Assembly: GCF_900156895.1 (NCBI RefSeq)
Contig: NZ_FTPD01000005.1
Location: 83,977 to 147,976, forward strand
Direction: 5' to 3'
Origin: Mesorhizobium prunaredense
Lineage (GTDB): Bacteria > Pseudomonadota > Alphaproteobacteria > Rhizobiales > Rhizobiaceae
Length of the DNA stretch: 64,000 nucleotides
In this document: piece after piece, positions 34,183 through 42,841 of the stretch
Layout: the number at the start of each line of letters is the position of its first letter
Numbering within the stretch: position 1 is the first letter of the stretch
Program-made: the position numbers and the translations under genes
Notes under the pieces: model-generated
The model's database searches: none
Seen by the model: only the letters and a program-made list of their open reading frames with translations
What the model was told of the DNA's origin: nothing

Positions 34183-34303
34183 AATGCAATCTCAATACTA
34201 TTTTTGTGTTCCGACGATATCAAGCCTCCGATATGAATCGCCTCCGTTGAGGCCAATCCGGTGAAGGCAGACCGGAATTGGTCGGCCAGGAGGCGCTGTT
34301 CAG

Positions 34304-35350
34304 ATGGATGACCTTCAGTATGGAACGCGCGACAAACGCGGAAACTGGGTCCCGCACCGCCGCGCCGAGCCGGTGCCGATCTGGCATCGCCCGTTCAACG
34401 CCAGGAAGGTACTGGCCTGGATTCCCGAGTTTCTTTGGCCTTGGAATGCGTTCCACATGGCCACGGCAATCATCTGGGTCAACTTGCTCATTCCGAGCTG
34501 GGACAGCCTGGCAACCTTTTCGCTGCTCAACTACCTTTGGCTTTACGGCCTGAACGCAGGGGGCATTTTTCTCTTCTACGGGTTCTTTGAGCTGCGCTAT
34601 TATTTCCAGCGCAAGCAAGAGAACCGCTTCAAGTATAATCCAAAATTTCCGTCCGACGCGCCATCCGACGCCTTCTGGTTTCAGAGCCAGAACATCGACA
34701 ATTTCACCCGCTCGTTTTTCATCACCATACCGCTGTGGACCCTGGTCGAAATCGTGATGCTGTGGGCCTACGCCAACAGCTGGGCGGTCTGGCTGCCCTG
34801 GACGACGAATTGGCTTTACCTATCGTTCCTCGTCATCATCGCACCGGCCGTGCATGAGATCTATTTCTTCTTCCTGCACCGCGCCATCCATTGGCCGCCG
34901 CTCTACAAATGGGTGCACTCGGTTCACCACAATTCGATCAACCCCAGCCCGTGGTCGTCGCTGTCCATGCATCCGGTGGAAGGGTTCCTCTACCATGCCG
35001 AAGCCTGGCTGCACCTGCTGATCCCATCCAACCCGGTCTGCGCGTACTTCACTCTGCATGGGGCCGGCTTCGGAGCGGTGAATGGCCATCTTGGGTTTGA
35101 GACCTTCGAACTCACCGACAAGGTCAAGCTCGATAGCCATTCCTACGTCCACTACCTGCACCACAAGTATTTCGAGGTGAACTACGGCGGTGACGGTCTG
35201 GTCCCTCTCGATAAGCTTTTCGGCACTTGGCACGACGGAAGCAAGGAGGCCGACGAGGCTATGAAGGCGCGCTTTCGCAAAAAGAAAGAAAAGCTCCGCG
35301 CCAAGCAGGATGCCCCCGACGGCAGGGCCTCTGACATGCCGGCAGAGTAA
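34304..35350 (+). CDS. Membrane di-iron hydroxylase (sterol desaturase/fatty acid hydroxylase superfamily)
   Basis: A 348-residue membrane protein with hydrophobic segments around residues 45-75, 80-100, 145-165 and 175-200. Histidine clusters that bind the two irons are visible: HEIYFFFLHRAIHW, HSVHHNS and, near the C-terminus, YVHYLHHKYFEVNYG. The enzyme would use O2 and an electron donor. A MocE-type Rieske ferredoxin is encoded downstream in the same operon and may provide the electrons. In rhizopine catabolism a MocD oxygenase with ferredoxin MocE removes an O-methyl group; a similar demethylation or hydroxylation is suggested here. It belongs to a different superfamily branch from classical desaturases, so the link is by context. 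Confidence 0.8.
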   Translation: MDDLQYGTRDKRGNWVPHRRAEPVPIWHRPFNARKVLAWIPEFLWPWNAFHMATAIIWVNLLIPSWDSLATFSLLNYLWLYGLNAGGIFLFYGFFELRYYFQRKQENRFKYNPKFPSDAPSDAFWFQSQNIDNFTRSFFITIPLWTLVEIVMLWAYANSWAVWLPWTTNWLYLSFLVIIAPAVHEIYFFFLHRAIHWPPLYKWVHSVHHNSINPSPWSSLSMHPVEGFLYHAEAWLHLLIPSNPVCAYFTLHGAGFGAVNGHLGFETFELTDKVKLDSHSYVHYLHHKYFEVNYGGDGLVPLDKLFGTWHDGSKEADEAMKARFRKKKEKLRAKQDAPDGRASDMPAE

Positions 35351-35446
35351 TCAACAGCCGCTGTTTCGCTTGTGTACCCGGAGGAGGGGAGCGGATCAGC
35401 CATGTTTTTTCAAACCCGCGGGGCGGGTCAACCTGGGAGGAAGACC

Positions 35447-36412
35447 ATGAAACTCTTCAAGACGCTGGTGTCGGCAACGGTGCTTACCGCATTCAGCACC
35501 GGCGTGACGCTTGCTGCCGACATCTTCGTAATCGGCGGTAAGCCTGACGATCCATTCTGGTCGATCGTCAAGCGCGGTGCCGAAGACGCCGGGAAGGTCG
35601 TTGAAGCTCAAGGTGGCAAAGTCACCTGGCTCGGGCCGCAGAACTACGACAATCTGGGTGTGGACGCGGCCGAACTGATCCGCCAAGCCATCGACCAGAA
35701 GGCCGACGCCATTGTCGGTCCTGACTGGGTGCCGGAAGCCATGGATCCGGCGTTCAAGGCGGTTGTGGACGCTGGCATCCCGCTTGTCATCTACAATGCC
35801 GGCGGTTTGCAGGCGGCAGATCGACTCGGCGCCATGAACTATGTCGGCTCGGACGACTACAAGGGCGGCGTCGCCGGCGGCGAGTATCTCGCCAAGGCCG
35901 GCAACAAGAAAGGCGTCTGCATCAACACACTGCCGGGTGCGGCCAATATCGAGGCCTACTGTGGTGGCTTCAAGGAAGGGATGAAGAATGGCGGCGGCGA
36001 GGCCGATGTGTTGCCGTTGCCAGCCACCTCTTTCGGCTCGGCAACAGCAGTAGCGCAGGCGGTGAAGGCCTATCTGCTGCAGCATCAAGACGTAACCGCT
36101 GTGTTCACCATCGGCAATGTCGACGCCAATTCGGCCATGAACGGCCTCACCCAGGCCGGCAAGGCCGGGCAGGTTCAGCTGTGCGGCATCAACTTTGACG
36201 AGACCATCCTGAACAACATCAGAGATGGAAAACAGGCCTGCGCGATCGACCAGCAGGGCTACTGGCAAGGCTACCTCGCCGTCTCGATCTTGAATGGCAA
36301 GGTAAACTACGGGTTGACCGTGCCGACGCGCGAGATCCTCACCGGTCCTGGTATCATCGACAAGAACACTGTCGAGCTGACCATTGCCGGCGTGAAGGCC
36401 GGCGCGCGCTAG
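35447..36412 (+). CDS. Sugar/inositol-type ABC transporter binding protein (MocB/RbsB-like)
   Basis: A 321-residue type I periplasmic binding protein with a signal peptide (about residues 1-23, cleaved near VTLAA). The mature start DIFVIGGKPDDPFWSIVKRG and the segments DAIVGPDWVP, GIPLVIYNAGG and AVFTIGNVDANSAMNGL fit the CUT2 family that binds sugars and inositols. GGGAGGAAG precedes the ATG. It is followed by a stem-loop, two RbsC-like permeases and a single-domain ATPase. In the S. meliloti rhizopine locus, MocB is such a binding protein, but the ligand here is not proven. Confidence 0.88.
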   Translation: MKLFKTLVSATVLTAFSTGVTLAADIFVIGGKPDDPFWSIVKRGAEDAGKVVEAQGGKVTWLGPQNYDNLGVDAAELIRQAIDQKADAIVGPDWVPEAMDPAFKAVVDAGIPLVIYNAGGLQAADRLGAMNYVGSDDYKGGVAGGEYLAKAGNKKGVCINTLPGAANIEAYCGGFKEGMKNGGGEADVLPLPATSFGSATAVAQAVKAYLLQHQDVTAVFTIGNVDANSAMNGLTQAGKAGQVQLCGINFDETILNNIRDGKQACAIDQQGYWQGYLAVSILNGKVNYGLTVPTREILTGPGIIDKNTVELTIAGVKAGAR

Positions 36413-36421
36413 GTGTCCTTA

Positions 36422-36451
36422 CGGCCGCCAGCCTTGTGAGGCGGGCGGCCG
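36422..36451 (+). terminator. Stem-loop after the binding-protein gene
   Basis: Arms CGGCCGCC and GGCGGCCG (8 bp) extend with an inner GCC/GGC pair around a six-base loop, 9 bp after the stop codon. A moderately T-rich stretch follows, but no clean U-run. Probably an mRNA-stabilising or partial termination element between the binding-protein and permease genes. Confidence 0.65.
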
Positions 36452-36509
36452 GTTCATTCTACTTCCATTGCGACCGCCATCTTGGCGCTCGATAACTCGC
36501 GGATTACCC

Positions 36510-37556
36510 ATGACGGCACATCCCGTGACATCAACCCCAACGCCGATGGCAAACCGCGGCCGTTCTGGACTGGCCCTAGGTCGTCTGGCGCGGCGGCCCG
36601 AGACGGGCTCGTTCCTGGGCATGGTCGCAGTCTTTCTGTTCTTCGCCATATTCGGAGGCAGTGGCTTTTTGTCAGCAGCCGGTACGGCCAGTTGGCTGAG
36701 CATCGCCTCCGAGATCGGCATCATCGCTCTGCCGATAGGGCTGCTGATGATCGCTGGTGAGCTGGACATCTCGGTCGGCGCCGTGATTCCCGCGGCCTCT
36801 CTAACGGCCGCGATCGTATCCGGCTACTATGGCCTGCCTGATTGGCTCGGCATCACGGCCGCGCTTGGGCTCGGTCTCGCCATCGGTTTGATCAACGGCG
36901 TGTTCGTCACGCGAACCACGATCCCGTCCCTGATAATCACAATAGGAACGATGTTCGGCACAATGGGCCTGACGCTGGGCCTTACGGTGATGATCGCCGG
37001 CAGCACCGGTGTCTCGCTGGTACCCGACGAACTCACGAAGACGCTTCTCGGCCAATATCTCGGGGGCATGTTCCAAGTGACGATTCTCTGGTGGCTCGTC
37101 TACATCGCCGCCCTTCTCTGGCTCCTCCACATCTCGCCCGTGGGCAACTGGATCTATGCACTCGGGGGCGACAAGGAGAGCGCGCGCAACGCGGGCATCC
37201 CCACCAAGCGGCTTACCATCGGTCTATTCATGCTTTCGGGGTTTTCCGCCGCGTTCGTCGGAGTCAGCCAGGTGATGGTCTACCAGAGCGCTCAAGTTCT
37301 GGCTGGGCAGTCCTTCATCTTCAATTCGATCATGTGCGTGGTCATCGGGGGCGTTCTGCTTACCGGCGGATTTGGCTCGGTCGTAGGTATCGTGTTCGGC
37401 ACGATCACCTTCTCCATCGTAAACCAGGGCATCTACTTCACGAGTATCGATCCCAACATGGGAAGCGTCATCATCGGCGCGCTTCTCCTGATCGCCGTGC
37501 TCACCAACGACACCTTTCGGCAGCTGGCGCTCAGCTACTCATCGAAGAAGGCTTGA
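36510..37556 (+). CDS. CUT2-type ABC transporter permease 1 (RbsC-like)
   Basis: A 348-residue membrane protein with about eight to ten hydrophobic segments. It has the RbsC-like features LPIGLLMIAGELDISVGAVI near the N-terminus and GGDKESARNAGIPTKRLTI in the coupling loop, then VIGGVLLTGGFGSVVGIVFG. The start is uncertain (ATG of MTAHPVTST, with no strong ribosome site). It is followed after nine bases by a second, clearly related permease; the two probably form a heterodimer. Confidence 0.87.
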   Translation: MTAHPVTSTPTPMANRGRSGLALGRLARRPETGSFLGMVAVFLFFAIFGGSGFLSAAGTASWLSIASEIGIIALPIGLLMIAGELDISVGAVIPAASLTAAIVSGYYGLPDWLGITAALGLGLAIGLINGVFVTRTTIPSLIITIGTMFGTMGLTLGLTVMIAGSTGVSLVPDELTKTLLGQYLGGMFQVTILWWLVYIAALLWLLHISPVGNWIYALGGDKESARNAGIPTKRLTIGLFMLSGFSAAFVGVSQVMVYQSAQVLAGQSFIFNSIMCVVIGGVLLTGGFGSVVGIVFGTITFSIVNQGIYFTSIDPNMGSVIIGALLLIAVLTNDTFRQLALSYSSKKA

Positions 37557-37565
37557 GGGACCGCC

Positions 37566-38588
37566 ATGATAGAGACAATCAAATCCTTGTTGCGCCGCCC
37601 GGAGGCCGGCTCGATCCTCAGCCTGATCGGGGTGGTGCTGTTCTTCGTATTTTTCGGTGGCGTGGACTTGGGCACACTCCTTGGCGCGGCGAGCTGGGTG
37701 AATTTTGCCGCCAATCTCGGCATTGTCGCCATTCCGGTCGGTCTGCTGATGATCTCGGGTGAACTCGACATCTCCATCGGCGCATTGATCCCCGCGGGCT
37801 CCATGACCACCGCCATCCTTAGCGGCTACTATGACCTGCCCATCGCGGTGGGCATGGCCGGCGCCCTGGCGGTCGGTGTGGCGGTCGGCCTTGTCAATGG
37901 TTTGCTGACGATCCGCACCTCGGTGCCTTCGTTGATCATTACGCTCGCCACCCTGGTAGCGATGCAGGGCTTGGTACTCAGTGGGTCCGTGTTGTTGACT
38001 GGCAACGCTAGCGTTGCCGTCACCGCTCCCGAATGGGCCAAATTCCTGTTCGGACAGCTTATCGGCGGAAGCCATCAGGTCATCATCGTCTGGTGGGTAG
38101 TGTTCGCTGTCCTCATTGGCTTCGTGCTGCACAAGACCCGCTATGGCAACTGGCTGTTTGCAATGGGCGGCGATCGCGTCAGCGCCCGCAATGCAGGCAT
38201 TCCGACAAACCGCATGACCATCGCACTGTTCGTGCTGTCCGCCGTCAGCGCCACATTCGTTGGCATGTGCCAGGCGATCCTGTTCAACTCGGCCCAGGTT
38301 TCCGGCGGAATGAACTTCATCTTCAACGCGATCGTGTCCGTGGTGGTCGGCGGCGTGCTGCTCACGGGAGGGTTCGGCTCGGTCATCGGCATCTTCGTCG
38401 GTACCATCACGTTCGCCATTGTCAGCCAGGGCATCTACTTCACCCAGATCGACCGGAACTGGTCGAACCTGATCATCGGCGTGATGCTTTTGGCGGCGGT
38501 GCTGATGAATCAGTCATTCCGGGAGCTGGCTCTGTCTTACTGGCGAGGTTCAAAACAAAGCGTGCCGAGGGCGCCCATACAGCCTTGA
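37566..38588 (+). CDS. CUT2-type ABC transporter permease 2 (RbsC-like)
   Basis: A 340-residue permease paralogous to the one just upstream: LLMISGELDISIGALIPAG, GGDRVSARNAGIPTNRMTI and VVGGVLLTGGFGSVIGIFVG correspond block for block. CUT2 systems often have one permease acting as a homodimer, so a tandem pair indicates duplication followed by divergence. It sits between permease 1 and the ATPase in the moc-like operon. Confidence 0.88.
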   Translation: MIETIKSLLRRPEAGSILSLIGVVLFFVFFGGVDLGTLLGAASWVNFAANLGIVAIPVGLLMISGELDISIGALIPAGSMTTAILSGYYDLPIAVGMAGALAVGVAVGLVNGLLTIRTSVPSLIITLATLVAMQGLVLSGSVLLTGNASVAVTAPEWAKFLFGQLIGGSHQVIIVWWVVFAVLIGFVLHKTRYGNWLFAMGGDRVSARNAGIPTNRMTIALFVLSAVSATFVGMCQAILFNSAQVSGGMNFIFNAIVSVVVGGVLLTGGFGSVIGIFVGTITFAIVSQGIYFTQIDRNWSNLIIGVMLLAAVLMNQSFRELALSYWRGSKQSVPRAPIQP

Positions 38589-38646
38589 GCAATGCGCCTG
38601 CAGTTGCGGTCAGCGACGGCTTGGAAGAACGAAAGGTGCGACAATT

Positions 38647-39441
38647 ATGAGCGAAAAACCTGCCATTCTCGAACTGAAAAATGTCAACAAGTCTTTCGGC
38701 CCGATCGACGTGTTGCATAACATCTCGCTGCAAATTCGCCAGGGTGAGGTCTTGTGTCTCCTCGGCGACAACGGCGCCGGGAAGTCCACTCTCATCAAGG
38801 TATTGTCAGGCGTCCACAAGCCGACCAGCGGCGAGATCCTGATGGACGGAAAGGCGGTCAGCTTCGGCCGGCCAGGCGCTGCGCAGGAGCGGGGCATTGC
38901 CACCGTGCACCAGTTCGGCGGAACGTTCCCCTTAATGAGCATCGGCCGCTCCTTCTTCGTTGGGTTGGAGCCGACAAAGGGTTGGGGTCCGTTCAAGATC
39001 TACGACCGCAAGCGCGCCAACGAGATCGCGGTGAAAGCGGTGCGGGATTTCGGCATCACGCGTATCGACGACGGTGACCGGCTTGTTGGTGGCCTGTCAG
39101 GTGGGGAACGCCAATCCTTGGCCATTGCCCGCGCCGTGCATTTCGGCGCTCGCGTTCTGATCCTCGATGAGCCGACGGCAGCGCTCGGCGTCAAGCAGGC
39201 AGCTCACGTGCTGCGCATCGTCAATGAAGCCAAACGGCGCGGTCTCGCGGTCGTCTTCATCACCCACCAGGTGATGCACGCGATGGCGGTGGGAGACCAT
39301 TTCGCCGTCCTCATTCGCGGTGCGATCGCCGCCGATTTCCGGAAGCGCGAGAAAACCCGCGAGGAGATCACCGACCTGATGGCCGGGGGTGAAACCATGG
39401 CTGACCTCGAGGCGGAAATCGAGCATGAATTGCATGCATGA
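38647..39441 (+). CDS. CUT2-type ABC transporter ATPase, single domain
   Basis: A 264-residue ATP-binding subunit with Walker A GDNGAGKST, signature LSGGERQSLAIARAV, Walker B VLILDEPTAALG and switch His in VFITHQVMHA. Many CUT2 ATPases (RbsA, MglA) have two fused nucleotide-binding halves; this has one, as in the fructose (Frc) system of rhizobia. It would work as a homodimer with the two permeases upstream. Confidence 0.9.
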   Translation: MSEKPAILELKNVNKSFGPIDVLHNISLQIRQGEVLCLLGDNGAGKSTLIKVLSGVHKPTSGEILMDGKAVSFGRPGAAQERGIATVHQFGGTFPLMSIGRSFFVGLEPTKGWGPFKIYDRKRANEIAVKAVRDFGITRIDDGDRLVGGLSGGERQSLAIARAVHFGARVLILDEPTAALGVKQAAHVLRIVNEAKRRGLAVVFITHQVMHAMAVGDHFAVLIRGAIAADFRKREKTREEITDLMAGGETMADLEAEIEHELHA

Positions 39442-39579
39442 TCACAATGACAATGCGCCGCCTCTCGAGCTTGATGGGCGGGCGGCTCGATCGTTTTCCT
39501 CGGGAAACGTCCGACTTCGACCGGCCCTGATGACCCCTTGCGCCACCAGCCACTTCACGTCGAACAAAGCAGAAGAAAT

Positions 39580-40584
39580 ATGACAATACGCATTGCGGTG
39601 ATCGGTGCCGGTGTGATGGGCGCCGACCACGCCAGGATAGTGGCGGAAGACCTTCCCGGAGCAAGCCTTCAGCTGGTGTGCGACATGGATGAGGCGCGTG
39701 CCCGCACTGTCGCCGACACCTTTGGTGCGCCCGACATCTCCACCGATCCAGAAGGCGTTGCCGCGCGGAAGGACGTGGACGCAATCATTGTGGCGAGTCC
39801 CGATGCCACGCATGCGCCGCTGTCGAAGGCTTGTATTGCCGCCGGCAAGCGTGTGTTGTGCGAAAAGCCCCTCTCTCAAGCGTCCGCTGACTGTATCGCG
39901 GTGATGGAGGCCGAACAGAAGTCGGGCGCGAAGTTCGTCCAGCTTGGTTTCATGCGGCGCTACGATCGCTCCTACGAAGAGATGAAGCGGGCCCTTGCAG
40001 ACGGCCGCCTTGGCCGGCCCCTGATGATGCACAATTTTCACCGCAATGTCGAAACGCCGGCGGCAGATTTCACCGGCGCTATGGCTATCACCAATTCGGC
40101 TCCACACGAGTTCGATGTCGTGCGCTATGTGCTCTCGACGGAATATGCGTCGATCTCGGCCTTCCAGCCGAAGCGCTCAGATGCCCGAGTCGCGCCTGTC
40201 TTCATGGTGCTGGAGACGGTCGATGGCCAACTCGTCAACATCGAGATCAACAACAATGCCGCCTATGGTTACGATGTCCGTGCCGAGCTGATCGGCGAGC
40301 GGGGCACCGTTGCGATGAACAACGTCGCCTACACTCGCATCGATTCTGCGCTTGCACAGAGCACGAGCTACGACGCCGACTGGCGGACCCGCTATGCCGA
40401 TGCCTACCGTCGGCAGAACCGCGACTTCCTACGCTTCGCCATGACTGGTGAGTTCCCGGCAACCGCTGCGAATTGCTGGGACGGTTATTGCGCCGCCGTC
40501 GTTGCCGAGGCGGGCGTGAAGGCGTTGCACGAGGGCCGCCGCGTACCCGTAGAAATGATCGCAAAGCCGGAGTTTTATACGTGA
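39580..40584 (+). CDS. Gfo/Idh/MocA-family dehydrogenase
   Basis: A 334-residue NAD(P)-dependent oxidoreductase. The Rossmann motif VIGAGVMGADHARIV is at residues ~6-20, the EKP motif (CEKPLSQAS) supplies the catalytic Lys, and the C-terminal half contains the dimerising beta-sheet domain. Family members oxidise inositols and sugars; MocA of the rhizopine pathway and inositol 2-dehydrogenase belong here. The start at MTIRIAVIG follows AGAAGAA. Its stop overlaps the GTG start of the next gene by three bases. Confidence 0.87.
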   Translation: MTIRIAVIGAGVMGADHARIVAEDLPGASLQLVCDMDEARARTVADTFGAPDISTDPEGVAARKDVDAIIVASPDATHAPLSKACIAAGKRVLCEKPLSQASADCIAVMEAEQKSGAKFVQLGFMRRYDRSYEEMKRALADGRLGRPLMMHNFHRNVETPAADFTGAMAITNSAPHEFDVVRYVLSTEYASISAFQPKRSDARVAPVFMVLETVDGQLVNIEINNNAAYGYDVRAELIGERGTVAMNNVAYTRIDSALAQSTSYDADWRTRYADAYRRQNRDFLRFAMTGEFPATAANCWDGYCAAVVAEAGVKALHEGRRVPVEMIAKPEFYT

Positions 40585-41540
40585 AGCTGGGTTTCGTTTC
40601 AGACAGCCTCGGCAACCTGCCCTTCGAAACGATGCTGGATCATGCGAAGCGCATGGGTGTCTCCGGCGTCGAGGTAAACACCTGTGGCTGGTCCACCGCG
40701 CCGCATTTTCGGCTTTCGTCCATGCTGGGCGACAGGGAAGGCCAGAAGCGCTTCGTTGGCGCGTTCGAGGAGCGCGGGCTAGAAATCATCAGCCTCAACG
40801 CAAACGGCAATCCGCTACACCCGACCGACCCGGCCCAGGGCGAAGGGCTGAAAACCACTATTCGCGTCGCGGGCGAAATGGGCATCCGGACGGTCTGCAC
40901 CATGAGCGGCCTCCCGGCCGGCAACGCGGCAGATACCATGCCCAACTGGGTCGTCTCGTCGTGGCCTCCGGAAACACAGGCCATTTTGAAATACCAGTGG
41001 GAAGAGAAGCTGATTCCCTTCTGGACCGAGATCGTGGCGTTGGCTGAAGAGAACGGCGTCGAGCGCATCGCGCTGGAGCTCCACGGCAACCAGTGTGTCT
41101 TCAACGTGCCCTCGCTTCTGAAGTTGCGACAGGCGGTCGGACCGGTCGTGGGGGCGAATCTGGACCCTTCGCATCTGTTCTGGATGGGTGCCGACCCGCT
41201 GGCGGCGGCCCAATCGTTGGGCGAGGCGGTTTATCACGTTCATGCCAAGGACACGATGCTCAACGCGCCAGTGCAGGCGACGACATCTCTGCTCGAGAAT
41301 GGCAGCCTGATGGATCTTCCGGCCCGGTCATGGAGCTACATCACGCTTGGCTTCGGCCATGGCGAGGAGTGGTGGCGGCAATTCTGCTATCGCCTCAAGA
41401 TGGCCGGCTATGACGGCTGGCTTTCCATCGAGCATGAGGACGTGCTCCTGAACTCCCTGGAGGGACTCGAAAAGTCCGTGGCGCTACTGCAGGGGGTCAT
41501 GCCGTCCGCCCCAGCCGACTACAAACCGCAAGCCATCTGA
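40581..41540 (+). CDS. Sugar phosphate isomerase/epimerase-type TIM-barrel protein
   Basis: A 319-residue protein of the xylose isomerase-like AP-endonuclease superfamily. Probable metal ligands are in IALELHGNQCVF (E), ANLDPSHLFWMG (D and H), VYHVHAKDTM (H) and LSIEHEDVLL (E). Related proteins in inositol catabolism include IolE and MocC. It starts with GTG overlapping the dehydrogenase stop (GTGA), so translation is coupled. It would rearrange or dehydrate the product of the dehydrogenase; the precise reaction is not known. Confidence 0.83.
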   Translation: MKLGFVSDSLGNLPFETMLDHAKRMGVSGVEVNTCGWSTAPHFRLSSMLGDREGQKRFVGAFEERGLEIISLNANGNPLHPTDPAQGEGLKTTIRVAGEMGIRTVCTMSGLPAGNAADTMPNWVVSSWPPETQAILKYQWEEKLIPFWTEIVALAEENGVERIALELHGNQCVFNVPSLLKLRQAVGPVVGANLDPSHLFWMGADPLAAAQSLGEAVYHVHAKDTMLNAPVQATTSLLENGSLMDLPARSWSYITLGFGHGEEWWRQFCYRLKMAGYDGWLSIEHEDVLLNSLEGLEKSVALLQGVMPSAPADYKPQAI

Positions 41541-41551
41541 AGGAAGGTTCC

Positions 41552-41860
41552 ATGCCTTGGATCGACGCCTGTGCCGCCGACGACATCGAAGCCGAGGAAG
41601 CCAAGCGCTTCGATCATGGCGGTCGCACCTTTGCGATCTTTCGAAATGATGCAGACGAATATTTCTGCACCGACGGGCTTTGCACGCACGAGAGTATTCA
41701 CCTCGCTGACGGTCTGGTAATGGGGAATACAGTGGAGTGTCCTAAACACGCATCCGTCTTCGACTTCACGACTGGGGACGTAGAGACTCCGCCCGCTTGC
41801 GAGAATCTCAAGACGTACAAGACGAGGGTCGAAAATAGCCGCATCATGATCGAGATCTGA
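41552..41860 (+). CDS. mocE: MocE-type Rieske [2Fe-2S] ferredoxin
   Basis: A 102-residue Rieske protein with the two cluster motifs CTHESIHL (C-x-H) and CPKHASVFDF (C-x-x-H). The flanking sequences (FDHGGRTFAIFR, HLADGLVMGNTVECPKH, NLKTYKTRVE) match the MocE ferredoxin family named after the rhizopine locus. It is soluble, with no signal peptide. It probably hands electrons to the membrane hydroxylase at the start of this operon. No ferredoxin reductase gene is present, so one must come from elsewhere. AAGGAAGG precedes the ATG. Confidence 0.88.
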   Translation: MPWIDACAADDIEAEEAKRFDHGGRTFAIFRNDADEYFCTDGLCTHESIHLADGLVMGNTVECPKHASVFDFTTGDVETPPACENLKTYKTRVENSRIMIEI

Positions 41861-41865
41861 GCCAT

Positions 41866-42009
41866 ATGGACCAGCCGTTCCAGCTTGCAGCCTGCGCCGA
41901 GATGCTCTGGCGCGACCGCCCGATTACCTGGCGCGCCGAAATGAATTGGCCATTCATCGCCAAAGCGCTGTTTGACATACAAGGCTGCCTGATCCCCTGC
42001 GGAGGCTGA
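41866..42009 (+). pseudogene. Remnant of a sugar isomerase/epimerase-like gene
   Basis: A 47-codon frame begins MDQPFQLAACAEMLWRDRPI, which looks like the N-terminus of a hydroxypyruvate isomerase/sugar epimerase-type TIM-barrel protein. It then loses similarity and stops just before the PanB-like gene. About 80% of such a gene is missing. It was probably shortened by a deletion within the operon. It could still be translated, but not as an enzyme. Confidence 0.55.
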
Positions 42010-42011
42010 TT

Positions 42012-42836
42012 ATGGGCATGTATCACAACCGTCCTCATGTCGAGGACATCCGCAAGATGAAGAAGAGCGGGCGGAAAATCTCCATGCTCTTCGTCAGCAC
42101 CCCGGATGAGGCGGCTGCCGCAGCCGCCGCCGGCATCCATATGCTCTCCATCGAAGGTCGATATTTCGATCCGGAAATGCGCCAGGCAGCCGGCGATTGT
42201 TTCGTACAAGTCGGTTTGCCATATGGCAGCTATGGGAGTTTCGCGGGCCGCCCGCTCGCAACAGCGGAGGACTATCTGCGTGCAGCGTTCCACTTTGCCG
42301 GCATAGGCGGCGACGCCCTTTATTGTGCGGCGTCATACGACATCCAGAAGACGTTGTGCGACAACTACATTCCTGTCGTTGGCCATATCGGCCTGGTGCC
42401 GTCTTATATCACCTGGACGGGTTGGCGCGCAGTCGGCAAGACCGCCGACGAAGCAGTGCGCATTTGGCGACACACCCAAAAGCTGGAGCAAATTGGAGTC
42501 TTCGGCGCGGAGCTGGAAGTCGTCCCAGATCGCGTCGCGAAATTCCTCACCGAAAACTCCTCGCTTGTCATGCTGGGCATGGGCGCTGGCAAATATGCCG
42601 ATGCGCAGTACCTCTTCACAGAAGATGTTTGCGGTTACGGCAAGAACCACAAGCCGCGACACGGAAAAGTTTATCGAAACCTTGGCCCTGAGCTGGAGAA
42701 GATTCAGGACGAGCGCGTCGCTGCCTTTAAGGATTACAAGGCAGACGTCGATTCAGGCAGATATCCCGGTTACGAGCACACGGTTCCGATTGTGGATGCC
42801 GAGTTCGATATCTTCATGAAGATAGTTAAAGGTTGA
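42012..42836 (+). CDS. PanB-like (ketopantoate hydroxymethyltransferase family) protein with altered metal site
   Basis: A 274-residue TIM-barrel protein. VVGHIGLVPSYITWTGWRAVGKT (residues ~122-143) and ELEVVPDRVA are unmistakably PanB-family, and Glu169 sits where PanB has its catalytic Glu. The metal-binding positions are changed, though. The usual VGDS reads IEGR (47-50), the usual DLPFGSY reads GLPYGSY (68-74, Asp to Gly), and the KLEGG region reads LYCAAS (103-108, Glu lost). It is therefore probably not a pantothenate enzyme. It lies in the moc-like operon after a Rieske ferredoxin, so a role in handling the catabolic intermediate or its one-carbon unit is possible but unproven. GGAGG lies six bases before the ATG. 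Confidence 0.78.
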   Translation: MGMYHNRPHVEDIRKMKKSGRKISMLFVSTPDEAAAAAAAGIHMLSIEGRYFDPEMRQAAGDCFVQVGLPYGSYGSFAGRPLATAEDYLRAAFHFAGIGGDALYCAASYDIQKTLCDNYIPVVGHIGLVPSYITWTGWRAVGKTADEAVRIWRHTQKLEQIGVFGAELEVVPDRVAKFLTENSSLVMLGMGAGKYADAQYLFTEDVCGYGKNHKPRHGKVYRNLGPELEKIQDERVAAFKDYKADVDSGRYPGYEHTVPIVDAEFDIFMKIVKG

Positions 42837-42841
42837 GAACT

